The notes beneath the pieces were generated by a model. That model searched no databases, had not been told where the DNA came from, and saw nothing but the letters and a program-made list of their open reading frames with translations. From Pedobacter sp. D749 (GTDB lineage Bacteria; Bacteroidota; Bacteroidia; Sphingobacteriales; Sphingobacteriaceae): a stretch of DNA of 64,000 nt. The position numbers and the translations under genes are program-made. This document shows positions 37,242 to 46,424 of this stretch, one piece after another (within the stretch, counting starts at the first letter, position 1; each line of letters begins with the position of its first letter). Where the stretch lies: positions 2,728,001 to 2,792,000 of the forward strand of contig NZ_CP079218.1 in the NCBI RefSeq assembly GCF_019317285.1. Direction: 5' to 3'.

Positions 37242-38135
37242 ATGGAACTACGCCAACTCAAGTACTTTATTAAAGCCGCTGAATTACAAAACTTCACCGA
37301 GGCCTCCAACGGGCTCTTCATCACCCAAAGCACTTTATCGCAACAAATTAAACAACTCGAAGACGAACTTGGTATCCCATTATTCGACCGTATTGCAAAA
37401 AGGGTACGGCTAACGGAAGCTGGAAAAACTTTCCTCCCCTTTGCCATAAAAACGGTAAAGGATGCCGAGGATGGAAAAAGTATGTTGAAGGATCTGATGA
37501 ACCTTGATATTGGAACCCTAACCATCGGGGTTACTTATGGCCTTACAGACTTGTTAACCAAAGCGATACTCGACTTTTCCAGCAGCTACCCGAATATTCA
37601 TTTACAAATAGGTTTTGGCACTACGCAGGATTTATTAAGCAAACTTGAACAGGGCCGCCTCGACCTGATGTTATCTTTTTCACAGGAGGAAAAAGCCGGG
37701 AGCTATAATACAGAACCACTGTTTTCTTCATGCCTGGCACTTATTGTGCATCAAAGTCATCCGGTGGCATTACGAAAACAAATCAACATCAAACAGCTGG
37801 AAAGCCTGCCATTGCTTTTGCCCTCCGGTGGTTATAGCATCCGCAATTATCTTGATGGGCTATTGGATAAACACGATTTGTCCCTCAATATCAAAATGGA
37901 AGTAAATGATATCAATGCGCTTTTACAGTTGGTGAGCAGTGGCCGCTGGGCAACGATCCTAATGGGGTCATCCATATTTAATTACCCTTCTTTAAAAGCC
38001 ATTAAAATAACCGGTGAAGGAATGAACCGGCTTGCCACCGTGACCTGGCCGACGGGTTCTTATCGAAAAAAAGCGGCTCGCTTATTAATGGAAATATTAA
38101 AAGATCATGCGGCAGATTATCATGTCAACAATTAA
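37242..38135 (+). CDS. LysR-family transcriptional regulator
   Basis: 297 residues from ATG 37242; a TTG six bases upstream is in frame but less likely. The N-terminal winged helix is canonical (MELRQLKYFIKAAELQNFTEASNGLFITQSTLSQQIKQLEDELGIPLFDR), followed by the two-lobed effector domain (LTIGVTYGLTDLLTK, LDLMLSF, LPLLLPSGGYSIRNYLD). Divergent from the SRPBCC-oxidoreductase pair, the usual arrangement for LysR and its target. The 103-base gap must hold both promoters and the operator; no clear T-N11-A palindrome was picked out. Effector unknown. Confidence 0.93.
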   Translation: MELRQLKYFIKAAELQNFTEASNGLFITQSTLSQQIKQLEDELGIPLFDRIAKRVRLTEAGKTFLPFAIKTVKDAEDGKSMLKDLMNLDIGTLTIGVTYGLTDLLTKAILDFSSSYPNIHLQIGFGTTQDLLSKLEQGRLDLMLSFSQEEKAGSYNTEPLFSSCLALIVHQSHPVALRKQINIKQLESLPLLLPSGGYSIRNYLDGLLDKHDLSLNIKMEVNDINALLQLVSSGRWATILMGSSIFNYPSLKAIKITGEGMNRLATVTWPTGSYRKKAARLLMEILKDHAADYHVNN

Positions 38136-38733
38136 TAAAAAGCTACATCAGCGAATACCATGTATGGACTTTCATTATAAAGACAGCTTAATCTAAGACA
38201 GAACATTACAGGTTTGATACGTTAATTAGTTATGCTGACTCCTCTGTTAACCTCATTAGCCTAATTCTTTTTACCCGAAATATCTCGACATAAAAGATTT
38301 AATTTCATGTAGACATAAATATTCATAGTTAAATTGATATGTGTATTTAAAAAAATACATAAAACAATAAAATCAGGATACGTTTTTTTGTGATTATATA
38401 TTTACTAGATTATGTTTAAAATGTTTTAGAATACTTAACCTTTCTTTTGGGCATTTTAGCCAGCCTCATAGTGGATTCTACCCATTATATATTGATAACG
38501 AGAAACATATTTAACCAAAAGGGATTGATTTTTGATTACTAGTTATTAATAACATAAAATATTTTTCATTTAAAGACGTAATAGATGTGATATAAATTAA
38601 AATAACATTTATTTACATTAAGCATCGTATTGGATGTACATGAAGCATATTTAAAGGCTAAATGATCTTGAATTCAAGTATAAAAGATAGCCTTATTCGC
38701 ATACATGTTAATCTAATTAATAATTAACCACTC
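38136..38733. other. AT-rich intergenic region before the VgrG operon
   Basis: 598 bases with no gene and no clear repeat. Composition is strongly AT-rich and it should contain the vgrG promoter. No TTTG-N19-TAnnTTTG match was found. It marks the start of the polymorphic-toxin locus. Confidence 0.4.
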
Positions 38734-40560
38734 ATGGAAAACAAACTCATTACCGAAATTAATATTGGAGATAAGGCGATTAATCATTTCTCCTCATTTA
38801 CTTTACAGCAGGAATTTAACAGTCACCATTTTTTCCAATTGCGCTTTAACCACGATCAGATGGGGGCGCCAGGCTTAATCAGCCTTGATGATAGCCGTGA
38901 TTTTGTAGGTAAAACCTTAACCGCATCGTTTGGATATTCACAGGAACAGCTTCAAAATTTTTCAGGTTTAGTTACCCGGGTAGAACTGGCGCAAAGCCAT
39001 GGCTATCACGGTGTGTTAATTGTAAGTGGTTACAGTCCGACGATTTTAATAGACCGCGGCGAAGATTTAGGTTCCTACCTGGATAAAGATTTAAACGACA
39101 TCGTTAAACTGGCTACCAGTGATACCCCCGCCAACGATTTAAAAATTGTAGCCAATGCCAGCCGTAAAACCAGCATTGATTACCTGATTCAGTACAAGGA
39201 AAGCGACTGGGAATTTCTGAACCGCTTATCAGGAGAATACCACGAATGGCTGTATTATGATGGGCAACAACTCAATTTCGGAAAGCCCGATCAGCAAAAA
39301 GATATTGCCCTATTTTATGGCCGCGATGTACAGAACCTGCAATATGCCATGGAGGTTTCGCCCATTAAGAATAAACGCTTTGCCTATAATCCCAAACAGA
39401 ATAAAATACTGGAAAGCGAAAGTATTGGACAAACGGACGGCAACCCTGATTTGGCACATGCCATTCAGGCATCGAACATGATGTACAGTAAAACATTTAA
39501 TCAGCCCGCAATGATCAGGGTTGATAACGATGGCGACATTAAAAGCCATGTAGAGAATGAGGAAAAGGCACACATCAGCGAGTTATTAAAGGTAAACGCC
39601 AGTGGCGATAATGCCGAACTGGGGATCGGTACACTGGCCGAAATTACCATGAGCATCAGGCAGGAGATTGCTTTTGCTACCCAAAGCCTGGGCCGGTTTT
39701 TAATTACCAGCATCACCCACAACCTGGATGGTACAGGAAAATACCACAACACTTTTGAAGGAGTAGTTTCCACTACCGAGCGGATCCTGGTGAAAAATTA
39801 CGATAAGCCCAACCCGGATATGCAACTGGCCGATGTAATTGATAATGATGACCCTCAGGGACAAGGCCGGATTAAAGTGCAATTTAAATGGAAATGTTTA
39901 ACCAATGATGTTACTGAATGGCTGCGGGTAATTACACCAGATGCAGGTAGCAGTGATAAAGTAAGTAAAAACAGGGGCTTCGTGTTCATTCCGGAAAAAG
40001 GAGATCAGGTAGCCGTTACTTTTGAAGAGGGCAATATTGCAAGACCTATTGTTTTAGGCTCAGTTTTTCATGGGGAAAGTGGTAGCGGTGGTAGTGCAAG
40101 CAATAATAGTAAAAGCTTAACCTCAAAAAGCGGACACACCGTTCAGCTGGATGATGGAGGAGGCATGACCATAAAAGACAAGGATGATAACTTGATTGTG
40201 CTGGATGGAGAAGGAAATATCAGCATGCACAGTAAAGTTAGCATCACCATTAGTTGCGGTGAAGGTGAAAGTGCTGCAAGCGCAATTAGCCTTGATAAAG
40301 ATGGAAATATTTCGATGAAAGCTAAAAATATAACCGCTCTGGGTTCTGAATTGATTTCCATGGGTTCGGGCGCAGCAAAAGGAGATAGTTTTAATGGATC
40401 TGGCTTTTCATTAGATCCAAAAAATGTGAGTATAGGTGCCAAAGATAAGCTGAGCCTATCAGGTGAAAAAAGCGTGGAAGCTGGTTCAGAAGGTGGAACA
40501 ATTAAGTTAAAATCAACGGGCGATACGATAATTGCCGGGAAAAACGTAAACATCAACTAG
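38734..40560 (+). CDS. vgrG: VgrG-type spike protein
   Basis: 608 residues. The N-terminal phage gp27-like hub spans about 1-345 (LITEINIGDKAINHFSSFTLQQEFNSHHFFQLRF, YKESDWEFLNRLSGEYHEWLYYDG). It is followed by a gp5-like OB domain (about 363-450: DNDDPQGQGRIKVQFKWK, RVITPDAG, FVFIPEKGDQVAVTFEEGN, RPIVLGSVFHG). A C-terminal beta-helix of repeated strands (about 465-608: SGHTVQLDDGGGMTIKDKDDN, LKSTGDTIIAGKNVNIN) ends the protein. It forms the puncturing trimer that carries effectors of a contractile system (T6SS subtype iii in Bacteroidota). No enzymatic extension is fused. The next gene begins 7 bases later. No sheath, tube or baseplate genes are in the window, so the machine is encoded elsewhere. 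Confidence 0.93.
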   Translation: MENKLITEINIGDKAINHFSSFTLQQEFNSHHFFQLRFNHDQMGAPGLISLDDSRDFVGKTLTASFGYSQEQLQNFSGLVTRVELAQSHGYHGVLIVSGYSPTILIDRGEDLGSYLDKDLNDIVKLATSDTPANDLKIVANASRKTSIDYLIQYKESDWEFLNRLSGEYHEWLYYDGQQLNFGKPDQQKDIALFYGRDVQNLQYAMEVSPIKNKRFAYNPKQNKILESESIGQTDGNPDLAHAIQASNMMYSKTFNQPAMIRVDNDGDIKSHVENEEKAHISELLKVNASGDNAELGIGTLAEITMSIRQEIAFATQSLGRFLITSITHNLDGTGKYHNTFEGVVSTTERILVKNYDKPNPDMQLADVIDNDDPQGQGRIKVQFKWKCLTNDVTEWLRVITPDAGSSDKVSKNRGFVFIPEKGDQVAVTFEEGNIARPIVLGSVFHGESGSGGSASNNSKSLTSKSGHTVQLDDGGGMTIKDKDDNLIVLDGEGNISMHSKVSITISCGEGESAASAISLDKDGNISMKAKNITALGSELISMGSGAAKGDSFNGSGFSLDPKNVSIGAKDKLSLSGEKSVEAGSEGGTIKLKSTGDTIIAGKNVNIN

Positions 40561-40567
40561 GCTATAA

Positions 40568-41899
40568 ATGGAGCGTAACGCTATTATGCAAAGGGTAATG
40601 ATGCTTTCCGAGATGTGGACAGAAGCATTACACAAATATCCAAATGTAACTACATTTGCCTGGGTTGGTTCTTCTTCTGTAGAATTCAAGACAATCAAAG
40701 GATTTGTAATGTTCCAAACATCCTATGAGAAAACATTACAAGACACAATCTTATGTTTGGCTCAGCCTTTCGAACCTGAAATTCAATCTTATGGCGCCAG
40801 AATAATTGGTGATTTGCAACAGTATTTTAATGAATGGAATAAAGATCCAGCACTTACCGAAACAACAGGCTTAATAGAATGGCAGCCAACCGCCAGGACA
40901 GAAAACGTTAACGAAAGTGAATGGTTTGTTGAAAATATGAATTTATTGGCTTTAGCACTAAAAATTTCAACGGATAACGAAAAACTTGTGCTGGCTTTGT
41001 TTCCAAGTGCATTAAATGATGTAAAAGCCTTTAGCAATTGGATTGAATTGTTGATGAATGAGAAAATCGATCTACCAATTCGCATCATGTTATACGAGTC
41101 CCGTGATTCGATGTATTTCGAAAGTTTATCTAAAAAACGTTCTAACGAATTTAAATATCTGTATCCCGACCTGGATATTGCCGGAGCAATGGATCAGATC
41201 CTGGAAGATACAAAAGCGGCGAAAACTTCACCGGAAGAAAGGGAAATGGTCAGTTTTCAGCAGTCATTAATTAAAATGAATGAAGCCATTGGATACAGAG
41301 ATGAAGAACAGGTACATTATTATAGCGATACCTGTCTTAAAATAGCGCAGAAATACCGCTGGGCAGCTCAACAGGCATTGGTTCATTTTTTTGAGCACAC
41401 ATTCTATGCATCAGTAAATAAACCTGAAGAAGCGCACCATGCCATTGATAAAGCGATAGCAATTGTACAATCCGAAAAAAATAATATTAAAGATCAAACA
41501 CCATATCAATACTATATCGCCAAAGGAAATTTGTATTTCATGAGCAGTAAGTTTGAAGAAGCTGCGGCTGTTTATAATAACTGTTTAACATTAAATAGTA
41601 ATGAAACCAATACCTTATTACTTGCCGGTATTTATCAGATGCTGGCTAATAGCTTAAGAAAAAGTGCCGGTAAAGAAGAAGCCAGAAATTGCTTTATAAC
41701 CGGTTGGGAGTTACTGGCACAGGATCAACAAATGGAGTTAAAAGATAATACTATGGCTATGTTTTACGCAAAGGATATGCTGAGTGTAGCAGATCAGGCG
41801 ATGTTAAATAAATACCATCCCGTAATGGATGAACTATGGGGACAAAACTGGAGAAATAATTTAGATAATCAATATAAAGAACTTACCAAAGCTAAATAA
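40568..41899 (+). CDS. TPR-containing protein of the VgrG operon, N-terminal domain unrecognised
   Basis: 443 residues, no signal peptide, cytoplasmic. The first 215 residues form a mixed alpha/beta region I do not recognise (FQTSYEKTLQDTILCLAQPFEPEI, SEWFVENMNLLALALKI, PIRIMLYESRDSMYFESL). From about 235 to 430 the sequence is helical with TPR-like spacing (EEAHHAIDKAIAIVQSEK, YQYYIAKGNLYFMSSKFEEAAAVYNNCLTLNSNETNTLLLAGIYQMLANSLRKSAGKEEA). It lies 7 bases after vgrG and directly before the effector genes. By analogy with adaptor and chaperone genes in other T6SS effector operons (DUF4123, EagR), it may load the RHS effector onto VgrG. That role is inference from position only. Confidence 0.7.
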   Translation: MERNAIMQRVMMLSEMWTEALHKYPNVTTFAWVGSSSVEFKTIKGFVMFQTSYEKTLQDTILCLAQPFEPEIQSYGARIIGDLQQYFNEWNKDPALTETTGLIEWQPTARTENVNESEWFVENMNLLALALKISTDNEKLVLALFPSALNDVKAFSNWIELLMNEKIDLPIRIMLYESRDSMYFESLSKKRSNEFKYLYPDLDIAGAMDQILEDTKAAKTSPEEREMVSFQQSLIKMNEAIGYRDEEQVHYYSDTCLKIAQKYRWAAQQALVHFFEHTFYASVNKPEEAHHAIDKAIAIVQSEKNNIKDQTPYQYYIAKGNLYFMSSKFEEAAAVYNNCLTLNSNETNTLLLAGIYQMLANSLRKSAGKEEARNCFITGWELLAQDQQMELKDNTMAMFYAKDMLSVADQAMLNKYHPVMDELWGQNWRNNLDNQYKELTKAK

Positions 41900-41900
41900 C

Positions 41901-42236
41901 ATGAATACTAATAATGCCATATGGCTTGGTGCCATTTTTATCATCATATCCATCATTTATACCGGCTGCAGTTATTTTAAAAAGGATAATGAAACCGACA
42001 TCAAATATAAAAACTATGTGGAAGCAAGGGCGGTGATAGATGAAAAAATGCCGGTTCGTATCACCAGATATGGCGCCAAACAAGCCAGGTATAACATTAC
42101 GATTATAGCTGCTAATGGGGAAAAAATCAGCCGCTTTAACTGTGAGTTGGGTGGCGAGTATAATGAGAAGGATACAATAACGGTATATTATGATCCAACC
42201 AATGCTGATAGTGAGGTTAAGACTAGCCGACCATAA
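41901..42236 (+). CDS. Small membrane-anchored protein, DUF3592-like
   Basis: 111 residues. One N-terminal hydrophobic helix (about 5-23, AIWLGAIFIIISIIYTGC) could be a transmembrane anchor or a lipoprotein signal, with Cys in YTGCSY. The rest is a small beta domain (YVEARAVIDEKMPVRI, RYNITIIAANGEKISRFNCEL, KDTITVYYDPTNADSEV). The last segment resembles the DUF3592 pattern in which a conserved YDP follows a turn. Function unknown. It is 1 base after the TPR gene and 18 bases before the RHS gene, so it belongs to the same operon; a role in protecting the producer or placing the effector is possible. Confidence 0.6.
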   Translation: MNTNNAIWLGAIFIIISIIYTGCSYFKKDNETDIKYKNYVEARAVIDEKMPVRITRYGAKQARYNITIIAANGEKISRFNCELGGEYNEKDTITVYYDPTNADSEVKTSRP

Positions 42237-42254
42237 TTTATAATCTTATATCCT

Positions 42255-45200
42255 ATGGCATTTAAAATAGAAAATAATCCGATAGTGCTGCCAGCCTCTG
42301 TTGATCCACAACCGGCGGCAAAACATTTCGATATCGTTCTGGGGCTTGATTTCCATGTACTAAAGGTGCCCTGGCCGATTACGCCCTGCCCTATTACCCC
42401 CTTTGCGGCGTTAATTTTTGATCCGATGGATTATATCCACTTTACGCTTCCGGCAATGCCCGTGTACGCTGAAGGTTCATTTACAATTGCTAAGGATGTG
42501 CCAATGGGCGGCACGGTATTAATTAACGGATGTTACAGGGGTGCAGCGCAGGGAGCGCTTTGGGGTATGCCTTCTGTACCGCCTATAATGGGCAAACTTA
42601 AAGGTTTGGGTAAAGCGGTCAAAGCCTTAAATTTGCTGCATTCGGTAATCCCCCACCCTTTATTCCTGCTGCCAAAATTTTTCCACCCCCATGAGGGGCA
42701 ACTCTCTCACGGCAGTAAAACCGTGATTACCCAGGGCATGTATCAAAGCACTTTTTTATGCCGGGCATATTCCTGTCAGGATATAGGGAAAATTTTGTAC
42801 AACAATCCCACCGGGGGCTTTTATTTAAATTTTTTAACTGCCGTTATGGTCGTTCTTCCGCTAGGGAGGCCTGTTATTATTGGCGGTCCAAAAGAAGAGC
42901 AACCGCTTACATTTGCAGATTTAGTGAATAGCTTAATGTTTATGGGCCTTATGCATGGACTTAAGTTTGCCATAAAAATGCTGGGTAAACTGCTCACCAA
43001 ACTAATGGCAAAAATTGAAGCTAAGTTTCCGGGCTTTAGCAAGTTTAGAAATGCGGTACAACCTTTTGTTTGTAAATATTTAGGTGAACCGGTAGATGCA
43101 GCCAGTGGCCACATGGCCAGTTATTTAGAAGGTTTTACCTTGCCCGGGCCAATACCTTTGGTATGGGAGGCAAATTATTACAGCGACAGCCAGTACAACG
43201 GCCCTTTGGGCAAGAACATTTACCACAGTTACGACATTACCCTGCTGATCAATGAAGCAGATAAAATGGTTGTAATGAACGATACTGCAGGCCGGCCAGT
43301 TGTGTTTCCTATTTTACAACCGGGTACCAGCTTTTACAACCCCATAGAAAAATTTGAGCTACACCGAGATGAGCAGGGTGAATATTTTATTGGCAGTAAA
43401 GATGGTTTGTTTTATTATTTTAATGCACCGCTGGCCAATGCGAACAACCATGGCCTCTTACGCAGCATTGCCAATAGAAATGGCTTTGCCATCAGGTTTA
43501 GTTATAACGAACAAGGACATTTAATTCAAATTAAAGATAGTGCAGATCGAATAATTACGGTAGAAAGTAACGAAGAAGGATTAATTACCGCACTTGTTCT
43601 GCCAAATCCAGGTATTGCCAATAGCAGTCTCACCTTTCAGGCGGTGAGGTACACTTACACCAGCGAAGGCAACTTAAATGGCCTCTACAATGCTGAAGGC
43701 TTTAGAAATCGTTTTGCCTGGAAAGACAGGTACATTACAGCCCGCAGTTTTAATGATGGCACCATATTTACGTTCGAATATGACGATAAAGGAAGGTGTA
43801 CCGCAGCCCTTGGGCCAAATGGTTTGTTTAGCTATACCTTTGTATATCAAAATGGGCTAACCCTGGCCACCAACAGTTTGGGGCACACCAGAAACTACTA
43901 CCATAAAAATGGCATCGTTACTAAAATTGTAAACAGCAATGGCGGCGAGCAGTTATTTACTTATGATGATTGCAGTAATTTAATCGCCACCAGCAACGAG
44001 CTGGGCATAGCCACCACCTACCAATACGATGATTATGGAAACCTGACCGAAGTTAACTTACCGGGGCAGGGAGCTGTAACCATTAAATACAATAAACTTA
44101 ACAAACCAACCGAAACCACCTTGCCCAACGGAGGGCTGTGGCAGTATGAATATGATGATGCCGGTAATTTAATCAGCAAAAAGAACCCTGCAGGAGGCAC
44201 AACAGGTTATACCTATAACCATGATGGTTTAATCAATACCATTAGTAATGTGATGGGGCAGGTTACGCAATTGTACTACGATACCGATTATAACCTGCGT
44301 GGCGTAGAATTGCCAAACCAGACACAAATAAGCTACTATTACGATGCCTTGGGCAGGTGCATAGAAATTAAAGATGCGCTTAACAATTTCCAGTATAGAA
44401 AATACAACCTATCAGGCAAGTTAACGGAACTAAAAGATACCGATGGCAACCTGCATCGGTTGGTTTACGATAGCATGGGCAATGTTATTGAAGCAAACAA
44501 CAGGCATAGCCAGGTAAAACTGGCCTACAACTTTTTTGGCGATGTCATCAATCGTACCCAGGGCAACACCAACATTGCTTTTTTATACGATAAAGAAGGA
44601 CAGCTTACCCAGGTGATTAACGAAAACAATGAAAGCTACCGCTTCGAATTGGATAGTGAAGGTAATGTGCTTACCGAAATAGGTTTTGATGGCCTTACCC
44701 GCCAATACCTGCGTAACGAAGCCGGGCAAGTAGTACAAACTACCCTCCCCAACGGACAGCAGCAAGGCTACGAATACACCCCTGCAGGCCAACTCAGTAC
44801 AATTTACTACCATGCCGATAACAGCACGGAGCAGTATGACTATGATGCCATGGGCAACCTGATTACGGCCACCAATAACCTGGCTACGGTACAGTTACAG
44901 CGTGATGTAATGGGCAATATTATACAGGAAAGCAGCAACCAGCATAGTTTAAACAATACCTTTAATTTATTGGGGCAACGTACGCATTTAAAGAGCAGCC
45001 TGGGTGCCGACCTTAACTTAAAGTACAATGCCCAAATGAACTGGGTGGAGCAAATTAATGCCAATGGCTGGCAGGCCGATATCAAATACAACCATGCCGG
45101 GCAAGAGGTACAACGCAGCACCACAGGTAAAGTAGAACAGCACAACAGTTATGATGATGCCGGGAGGCTTAGCCAGCAAACGGTACAGCAGGGAAATAAA

Positions 45201-46415
45201 AGACTGCAGCGCCAGTACAGTTGGAACGGAGATCGGTTAACGGCCATTAGCGATAGCAGTACAGGCAGCAAAACCTTTAAGCACGATGTACATGGCAACC
45301 TGGCCGAGGTAATTTATGGCGATGGCACGGTAGAATTTAGAATGCCCGACGCTGTGGGCAACCTGTACCAAACGCCAGAACAAAAAGACCGCAGATACGA
45401 TAAGGGTGGGCGTTTGTTAAAAAGCAGAACTGCCGCCTACAGCTACGATGCGCTGGGTAATTTAATTAAAAAAGAAGAAAGGAATGGCCAGGTGTGGCAC
45501 TACAGCTGGAATGCCGCAGGCATGCTGGTTAAAGTTACCCGACCCGATGGCCACGAGGTGAACTTTGGCTACGATGCTTTGGGAAGAAGGATTTTTAAAA
45601 AATTTAAACAAACCATTACTAATTTTGTATGGGATGGTAATAAGCCACTGCACGAATGGAAAGAGTTTGACACTAAGGATAGCACGACCGATGATTTAAT
45701 AACCTGGGTATTTAATCAAGGTAATTTTGCACCAGCGGCCAAAATAAAAGGCAATAAAAAATACAGTATTATTGCAGATCATTTGGGCACACCCATACAA
45801 GGTTATGATGATGAAGGTTCTTTAATGTGGCAGAGGGAAATAGATAGCTACGGCAATGCTAAAATGCAGGTTGGCGAAGCAGGTTTTTGCAACTACCTCT
45901 ATCAGGGCCAAACTTTAGATACCGAAACCGGTTTAGCTTATAATCGTTTTAGGTATTACGCGCCGGAAGAGGGGATGTATATCAGTCAGGATCCGATAAG
46001 GTTGAGAAGCGGAGAAGCAAATCTATATTCTTACGTAAGTGATGTTACATTAAGTGCGGATATATTTGGATTAGAAACTTGTAAACTTACTGCGGAAGAG
46101 AAACGAAAATTAAGGGAAATGTATCCGGATGATGAAATGACTAGGCCACATGATCATCATATCGTTAGAGAAAATGCACCGACAAACTGGGATGATCAAC
46201 ATAGGCAGTATATTTTGGATTCACAAAAGATTCTGGACAACAATGGTATTGGGTTGAATGATGATATGCGCAATTTCACAAGAGCGGAAAATGGAGGTGG
46301 GGCACATACTAAAGAAGCCGCAAAGCATGTATGGGAAGAATTAAACCAAAGTACTAACGTAGAGCAGACGCTTAAAGATTTGGCTGGGCAAATGAATCAG
46401 GGAATATTTTTTTAG
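42255..46415 (+). CDS. PAAR-like RHS polymorphic toxin with C-terminal AHH nuclease
   Basis: 1386 residues. The N-terminal region (about 1-190) resembles PAAR/DUF4150-type spike tips (LGLDFHVLKVPWPITPCPITPFAALIFDPMDY; HGSKTVITQGMYQSTFLC), followed by two hydrophobic segments (about 189-245). RHS begins with GEPVDAASGHMASYLEGF (about 278) and continues with dozens of YD-repeats. The conserved core end is near 1190-1275 ([34 protein letters not shown]; boundary DIFGLETC). The last 110 residues are the toxin: RPHDHHIVRENAP (about 1296-1308), ILDNNGIGLNDD and GGAHTKEAAKHVWEEL, which is the AHH/HNH-endonuclease-VII nuclease pattern. Predicted action: nuclease delivered inside the RHS shell to a competitor. 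Confidence 0.93.
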   Translation: MAFKIENNPIVLPASVDPQPAAKHFDIVLGLDFHVLKVPWPITPCPITPFAALIFDPMDYIHFTLPAMPVYAEGSFTIAKDVPMGGTVLINGCYRGAAQGALWGMPSVPPIMGKLKGLGKAVKALNLLHSVIPHPLFLLPKFFHPHEGQLSHGSKTVITQGMYQSTFLCRAYSCQDIGKILYNNPTGGFYLNFLTAVMVVLPLGRPVIIGGPKEEQPLTFADLVNSLMFMGLMHGLKFAIKMLGKLLTKLMAKIEAKFPGFSKFRNAVQPFVCKYLGEPVDAASGHMASYLEGFTLPGPIPLVWEANYYSDSQYNGPLGKNIYHSYDITLLINEADKMVVMNDTAGRPVVFPILQPGTSFYNPIEKFELHRDEQGEYFIGSKDGLFYYFNAPLANANNHGLLRSIANRNGFAIRFSYNEQGHLIQIKDSADRIITVESNEEGLITALVLPNPGIANSSLTFQAVRYTYTSEGNLNGLYNAEGFRNRFAWKDRYITARSFNDGTIFTFEYDDKGRCTAALGPNGLFSYTFVYQNGLTLATNSLGHTRNYYHKNGIVTKIVNSNGGEQLFTYDDCSNLIATSNELGIATTYQYDDYGNLTEVNLPGQGAVTIKYNKLNKPTETTLPNGGLWQYEYDDAGNLISKKNPAGGTTGYTYNHDGLINTISNVMGQVTQLYYDTDYNLRGVELPNQTQISYYYDALGRCIEIKDALNNFQYRKYNLSGKLTELKDTDGNLHRLVYDSMGNVIEANNRHSQVKLAYNFFGDVINRTQGNTNIAFLYDKEGQLTQVINENNESYRFELDSEGNVLTEIGFDGLTRQYLRNEAGQVVQTTLPNGQQQGYEYTPAGQLSTIYYHADNSTEQYDYDAMGNLITATNNLATVQLQRDVMGNIIQESSNQHSLNNTFNLLGQRTHLKSSLGADLNLKYNAQMNWVEQINANGWQADIKYNHAGQEVQRSTTGKVEQHNSYDDAGRLSQQTVQQGNKRLQRQYSWNGDRLTAISDSSTGSKTFKHDVHGNLAEVIYGDGTVEFRMPDAVGNLYQTPEQKDRRYDKGGRLLKSRTAAYSYDALGNLIKKEERNGQVWHYSWNAAGMLVKVTRPDGHEVNFGYDALGRRIFKKFKQTITNFVWDGNKPLHEWKEFDTKDSTTDDLITWVFNQGNFAPAAKIKGNKKYSIIADHLGTPIQGYDDEGSLMWQREIDSYGNAKMQVGEAGFCNYLYQGQTLDTETGLAYNRFRYYAPEEGMYISQDPIRLRSGEANLYSYVSDVTLSADIFGLETCKLTAEEKRKLREMYPDDEMTRPHDHHIVRENAPTNWDDQHRQYILDSQKILDNNGIGLNDDMRNFTRAENGGGAHTKEAAKHVWEELNQSTNVEQTLKDLAGQMNQGIFF

Positions 46416-46424
46416 ATAATCAAT

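Noticed and set aside
38734..46415. Complete type VI secretion system in the window
   Set aside because: Only the spike and effector genes are here; no sheath, tube, baseplate or membrane-complex genes are seen.
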